Below are positions 4,671 through 7,333 of a stretch of DNA of 7,333 nucleotides, piece after piece (within the stretch, counting starts at the first letter, position 1; each line of letters begins with the position of its first letter). A program made the position numbers and the translations under genes. Under the pieces are notes generated by a model. The model had not been told where the DNA came from. It did no database searches and was given only the letters and a program-made list of their open reading frames with translations. The DNA lies in the NCBI GenBank assembly GCA_964517265.1, contig CAZFBS010000082.1, positions 1-7,333 on the forward strand. Reading direction: 5' to 3'. Origin of the DNA: REEP01 sp964517265. GTDB lineage: Bacteria > Pseudomonadota > Alphaproteobacteria > Rhodospirillales > Defluviicoccaceae.

Positions 4671-6228
4671 TGTATTTGCCCGAGGGTTTACGCATCGGAA
4701 TGCGGGTGACTTCGGCAAGGGTTGCGGCGTCATAGACCACAATCGCCCCGTCGTTCTCCCAGATGCTGACCAACGCAAAGCGGCCATCACGGGTGAATTC
4801 CACGTGCGCCGCCGTCCGGCCCGGCGAAGGTCGCAAGGTACGAACAATCGAAAGCGTGCGTTTGTCAATGACGTGGAGGGCATCCCGATCGGTGCCGAAG
4901 AACACATCGACCCAGGCATAAGGCGAATTTTCGTGGCTGCGCATGAAAAAGCCGGGGCCGAGGGTGTCGATCCGGGCGATCGTCTCCCAACGGTCCATGT
5001 CGATGACACTGACGGCGGCATCTTTGAGATGGGGCGTCGCCAGCACTTGCCTGCCGCCGTTCTCGAAGACGATGCCGGACCCCAGATGTGGCATCCCGGC
5101 AAGGGCCACTTCGGCGATCTTGCGGCCGACGTTGAGGTTGATCACCTGCCCCGCTTCGCCGTCGCGCGCAGCACCGATCGCGTGGTGATAGGAGGGATCG
5201 AAAAAGAAGTCATCCAGATAATCGTCGAGCGCGATCCGCCGGACCGGGAACGGCCCGAAGTCGAACGCTCCCTCCCGCATATCCGCCTGATAACTGTGCA
5301 CGGTTCCTGTCGCCACCGGCTCCGGATCGCTTTGATAGGAAATCTCCCACATCTCGGGGATGTCCTTGAGCGCAGCGACGAAGCTCTGCCGCGGGGGTGC
5401 GGTGTAGACGGCGCTGACTCGGGACGAGCGGCCCTGAGACTCCACGGGAATATACTTAACGGGGCGCAAGTCTTCGGCGTCGAGAATGACCAGCGAATGA
5501 GGAAGATAATTTCCCGCCATCACCCAGCGACCATCAGCGGACACGGCGATATTGCGCAGATTAATTCCGGCCCGAATTTCGACCACAGGGACGAGGCCGA
5601 ACAGATCGTATTTGCTGACCCAGCCGTCGCGCGAGCCAAGATAAACGAAGCGGCCATCCGGGGAGTACTTAGCGCCGCCATGCAGGGCGTAGCGAGAAGG
5701 AAACCGCCAGATCGGCTGAAAGCGATCGCCGTCAAGAATGGTGACGTGCTGATCCCCGGTCTCGACGACGGTGAACAGATTGAGGGGATCGGCGCTGTGA
5801 ATCGGTCTGTCGGGGAGCCGGCCGGCGGGCGTGTGAACGACGCGGCTGGCTTCGATCTCCGCAATCTCCCACGATGGAATTTCCGCCAGCGGCGTGAAAA
5901 TCAGGTCAACCAGCACGGCAATCTGCTTCCCGGTCAAGACCTCGGCGAATGCAGGCATCTGGGTGGCAGGGCGCCCTTCCGCGATTACGGTCGCGGCCTC
6001 GGCCGGCTTGAGACGGCCGAGGTTCTCCGGCAGCAGCGCCGGGCCGCTGCCACCAAGCCGTCCGTCGCCGTGACAGGCCAGGCAGTGTTCGGTATAGAGT
6101 TGCTCGGCGTGCTGCAGGGGGACGAGCGGATCGGCACCCGCCGGAGACTGCGCGATCACCTGCGCTGACGTTATCATGCTCAACACGGCAGCCAGCGCGG
6201 CGATCGCGGTGATCTTAAATCGGCGCAC
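4627..6228 (-). CDS. nirN: NirN: cytochrome c / d1-type dehydrogenase of heme d1 synthesis, 533 aa
   Basis: NirN oxidises dihydro-heme d1 in the periplasm, forming the acrylate side chain in the last step before the cofactor enters NirS. The protein starts MRRFKITAIAALAAV, with a signal peptide to about Ala26. A cytochrome c domain (about 35-115) carries CLACH at 49-53 and a likely axial Met91 (QMPAF). An eight-bladed d1-type propeller runs from about 120 to the end, which has PSGKYNVYNKITYS. His183 (ALHGG) aligns with the heme d1 ligand of NirS, and His381 (MPHLGSG) with one of its two active-site histidines. The other NirS histidine (FLHDGG) is matched by YLDDFF, with Asp339, arguing against nitrite reductase activity (alignment from memory). 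NirF lacks the cytochrome domain, so NirN fits better. The GTG start at 6228 lies 14 bases inside nirJ and follows a strong ribosome-binding site, giving translational coupling. Confidence 0.85.
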   Translation of the reverse strand: MRRFKITAIAALAAVLSMITSAQVIAQSPAGADPLVPLQHAEQLYTEHCLACHGDGRLGGSGPALLPENLGRLKPAEAATVIAEGRPATQMPAFAEVLTGKQIAVLVDLIFTPLAEIPSWEIAEIEASRVVHTPAGRLPDRPIHSADPLNLFTVVETGDQHVTILDGDRFQPIWRFPSRYALHGGAKYSPDGRFVYLGSRDGWVSKYDLFGLVPVVEIRAGINLRNIAVSADGRWVMAGNYLPHSLVILDAEDLRPVKYIPVESQGRSSRVSAVYTAPPRQSFVAALKDIPEMWEISYQSDPEPVATGTVHSYQADMREGAFDFGPFPVRRIALDDYLDDFFFDPSYHHAIGAARDGEAGQVINLNVGRKIAEVALAGMPHLGSGIVFENGGRQVLATPHLKDAAVSVIDMDRWETIARIDTLGPGFFMRSHENSPYAWVDVFFGTDRDALHVIDKRTLSIVRTLRPSPGRTAAHVEFTRDGRFALVSIWENDGAIVVYDAATLAEVTRIPMRKPSGKYNVYNKITYSAGTSH

Positions 6229-7333
6229 TGCTCGCCTCCAGGTGCGGCTGCCCTCCATTACCTGTCTCGCTGATCCCGATCTCGCCATCGCTAAGGAAGC
6301 AGCCGGGATCTTCCGCCCACGGATCGCCGGTGAGCTGCAGCGCGCGTACCCGGGTATTACCGTTGCAGATGTCGAGATGAGCACAACGCCCGCATCGCCC
6401 ATGCACCGGCCGCGGCCGCTGCCGCAGGCCAGCCAGAACCGGATCGGCAGTATCCCGCCAGATGTCCGAAAACGGGCGGTCGCGCACGTTGCCGAGGGTG
6501 TAATGCCACCAGAACGTATCGGGATGAACGTTGCCGAGATTGTCGATGTTTGCGACTCCAACGCCCGAGGAATTGCCGCCCCACCGCACCAAGGCGCGGC
6601 GGACCCGATCGGCGTGCTCTGGGAACCGTTCTTTCAGCCAGAACCACAGATAGACGCCGTCCGCATCGTTGTTGCCAGTGACGAACTCGCGATCCTCGCC
6701 ATCTGCGATCGCCTGCCAGCTTGCCTGGAACACCCGATCAAGCGCCCAGCGGGTTACGGCCGACGCCGCATCGCGACCGCGATTCTTATTTCCCCGGCCA
6801 GCGTAATTGAGATGGGAAAGGTAGAACTTGCCAAGCCGCTCACGCTCCATCAGTTCCATCAGTTCGGGCAGCGTATCCGCGTTGTCGAGCGTCAGCGTAA
6901 AGCGCAGGCCCACCTTGAGGCCACGATCCCGGCAGCGCCGGATGCCGGCCAGCGAGGCGTCGAACGCACCTGCTTTGCCGCGGAAGGCATCGTGGGTCCC
7001 GCCGATCCCGTCGAGGCTGACACCGACATAGTCGTAGCCGATGTCGATAATCGCATCTGCCATCCGCTCGTCGATCAGCGTGCCGTTGGAGGACAGGCCG
7101 ACGAAGAAGCCCTGCTCCTTCGCACGCCGGGAGATGGCGAAGATGTCCGGACGCAGAAGCGGCTCACCGCCCGACAGGATCAGTACCGAGATGCCGAACG
7201 CCTTCAGATCGTCCATCACGGCAAACACCTCTTCGGTGCTGAGTTCGCCGGGAAAATCGACGTCTCCAGAGATCGAGTAGCAGTGCTTGCACTTCAGATT
7301 GCAACGCCGGATCAGGTTCCAGATCACCACCGG
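6215..7333 (-). CDS. nirJ: NirJ: radical SAM enzyme of heme d1 synthesis (5' end outside window)
   Basis: NirJ acts on 12,18-didecarboxysiroheme in the cytoplasm and replaces two propionate side chains on the way to heme d1. Counting from the first visible Val (GTG 7330), the radical SAM cluster motif is CNLKCKHC (Cys10, 14, 17), followed by LSGGEPLLRPDIF (GGEP at 54-57), the SSNGTLID strand and VSLDGIGGTHDAFRG. The C-terminal SPASM-like region has Cys313, Cys316, Cys322 and Cys344 for an auxiliary Fe-S cluster, including CGRCAHLDICNGNTR. The frame is open to the window edge and the residues just inside it (VVIWNLIRRC) match the inside of the family, so the N-terminal segment is missing; the GTG at 7330 is not the start. 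Similarity to NirJ is strong across the visible 372 codons. The last 14 bases overlap nirN. Confidence 0.92.
   Translation of the reverse strand, partial: PVVIWNLIRRCNLKCKHCYSISGDVDFPGELSTEEVFAVMDDLKAFGISVLILSGGEPLLRPDIFAISRRAKEQGFFVGLSSNGTLIDERMADAIIDIGYDYVGVSLDGIGGTHDAFRGKAGAFDASLAGIRRCRDRGLKVGLRFTLTLDNADTLPELMELMERERLGKFYLSHLNYAGRGNKNRGRDAASAVTRWALDRVFQASWQAIADGEDREFVTGNNDADGVYLWFWLKERFPEHADRVRRALVRWGGNSSGVGVANIDNLGNVHPDTFWWHYTLGNVRDRPFSDIWRDTADPVLAGLRQRPRPVHGRCGRCAHLDICNGNTRVRALQLTGDPWAEDPGCFLSDGEIGISETGNGGQPHLEASSAPI
6235..6240 (-). promoter_or_regulatory. Ribosome-binding site for nirN inside nirJ
   Basis: TGGAGG on the minus strand lies six bases before the GTG at 6228. It decides the start over an in-frame ATG at 6258, which would place charged residues (EGSRTWRR) ahead of the signal peptide, and over the longer open frame reaching 6561. 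Confidence 0.75.

Noticed and set aside
4671..5102. N-terminal extension of the chelatase frame to 5102
   Set aside because: It overlaps nirN coding sequence, and its translation is Pro/Ser/Arg-rich without relation to chelatases.
4804..6168. Long plus-strand open frame of 454 codons
   Set aside because: It lies antisense to nirN, whose heme motif, propeller and signal peptide are clear. The plus-strand translation is Arg/Asp-rich with no domain, as expected for a shadow frame in GC-rich DNA.
6229..6561. N-terminal extension of nirN to 6561
   Set aside because: This stretch is nirJ coding sequence in another frame. The signal peptide begins at GTG 6228, directly after a strong ribosome-binding site.
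1..7333. CRISPR arrays, insertion sequences, tRNA or rRNA genes
   Set aside because: No regularly spaced repeats, transposase frames with terminal inverted repeats, or cloverleaf-like segments were seen on either strand.

Overview
The window looks like chromosome from a GC-rich, denitrifying proteobacterium, most likely an alphaproteobacterium. This rests on high third-position GC, a heme d1 (cytochrome cd1 nitrite reductase cofactor) gene set, and a set of small exported proteins (outer-membrane barrel, Gly-zipper protein, DUF2092 protein) of a kind I associate with that class. The genus cannot be fixed from the sequence alone.

Plus strand, about 1-2900: four compact genes for exported or envelope proteins run in one direction. 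They are an outer-membrane beta-barrel protein (80-868), a Gly-zipper/Gln-rich protein (920-1420), a DUF2092-type periplasmic protein (1477-2289) and a small Gly/Val-repeat exported protein (2286-2621) that overlaps the DUF2092 gene by ATGA. The 2622-3010 stretch has no intact gene. It holds a decayed, internally deleted second copy of the first two genes: a fragment like the middle of the barrel gene (2642-2771), then the 3' end of a Gly-zipper gene (2779-2889). The latter is 75/87 identical to the intact copy and has a TAA in place of a glutamine codon. The ancestral layout was therefore probably barrel/Gly-zipper - DUF2092/GV-peptide - barrel/Gly-zipper.

Minus strand, 7333 down to about 2911: a heme d1 maturation cluster enters from the right edge. 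nirJ (radical SAM, 5' end outside the window) overlaps nirN (cytochrome c plus d1-type propeller), which starts at GTG with a good ribosome-binding site inside the end of nirJ. nirN overlaps a two-domain CbiX/SirB-like chelatase gene. NirJ remodels the siroheme-derived macrocycle in the cytoplasm, NirN performs the late dehydrogenation in the periplasm, and the chelatase could supply iron-loaded sirohydrochlorin at the start of the pathway. After a roughly 265-base gap containing a possible 45-codon ORF comes a hemerythrin-like di-iron protein gene. It is preceded by a 14-base dyad resembling FNR/NnrR-family operators and followed by a probable intrinsic terminator (2911-2940). The two gene blocks converge at this terminator.

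I do not see a clearly unprecedented system. The points most worth a second look are the decayed duplicate of the barrel/Gly-zipper pair, the half-degenerate chelatase embedded in the heme d1 operon, the conserved-looking tiny ORF behind it, and the hemerythrin gene with its candidate nitrogen-oxide-responsive operator.
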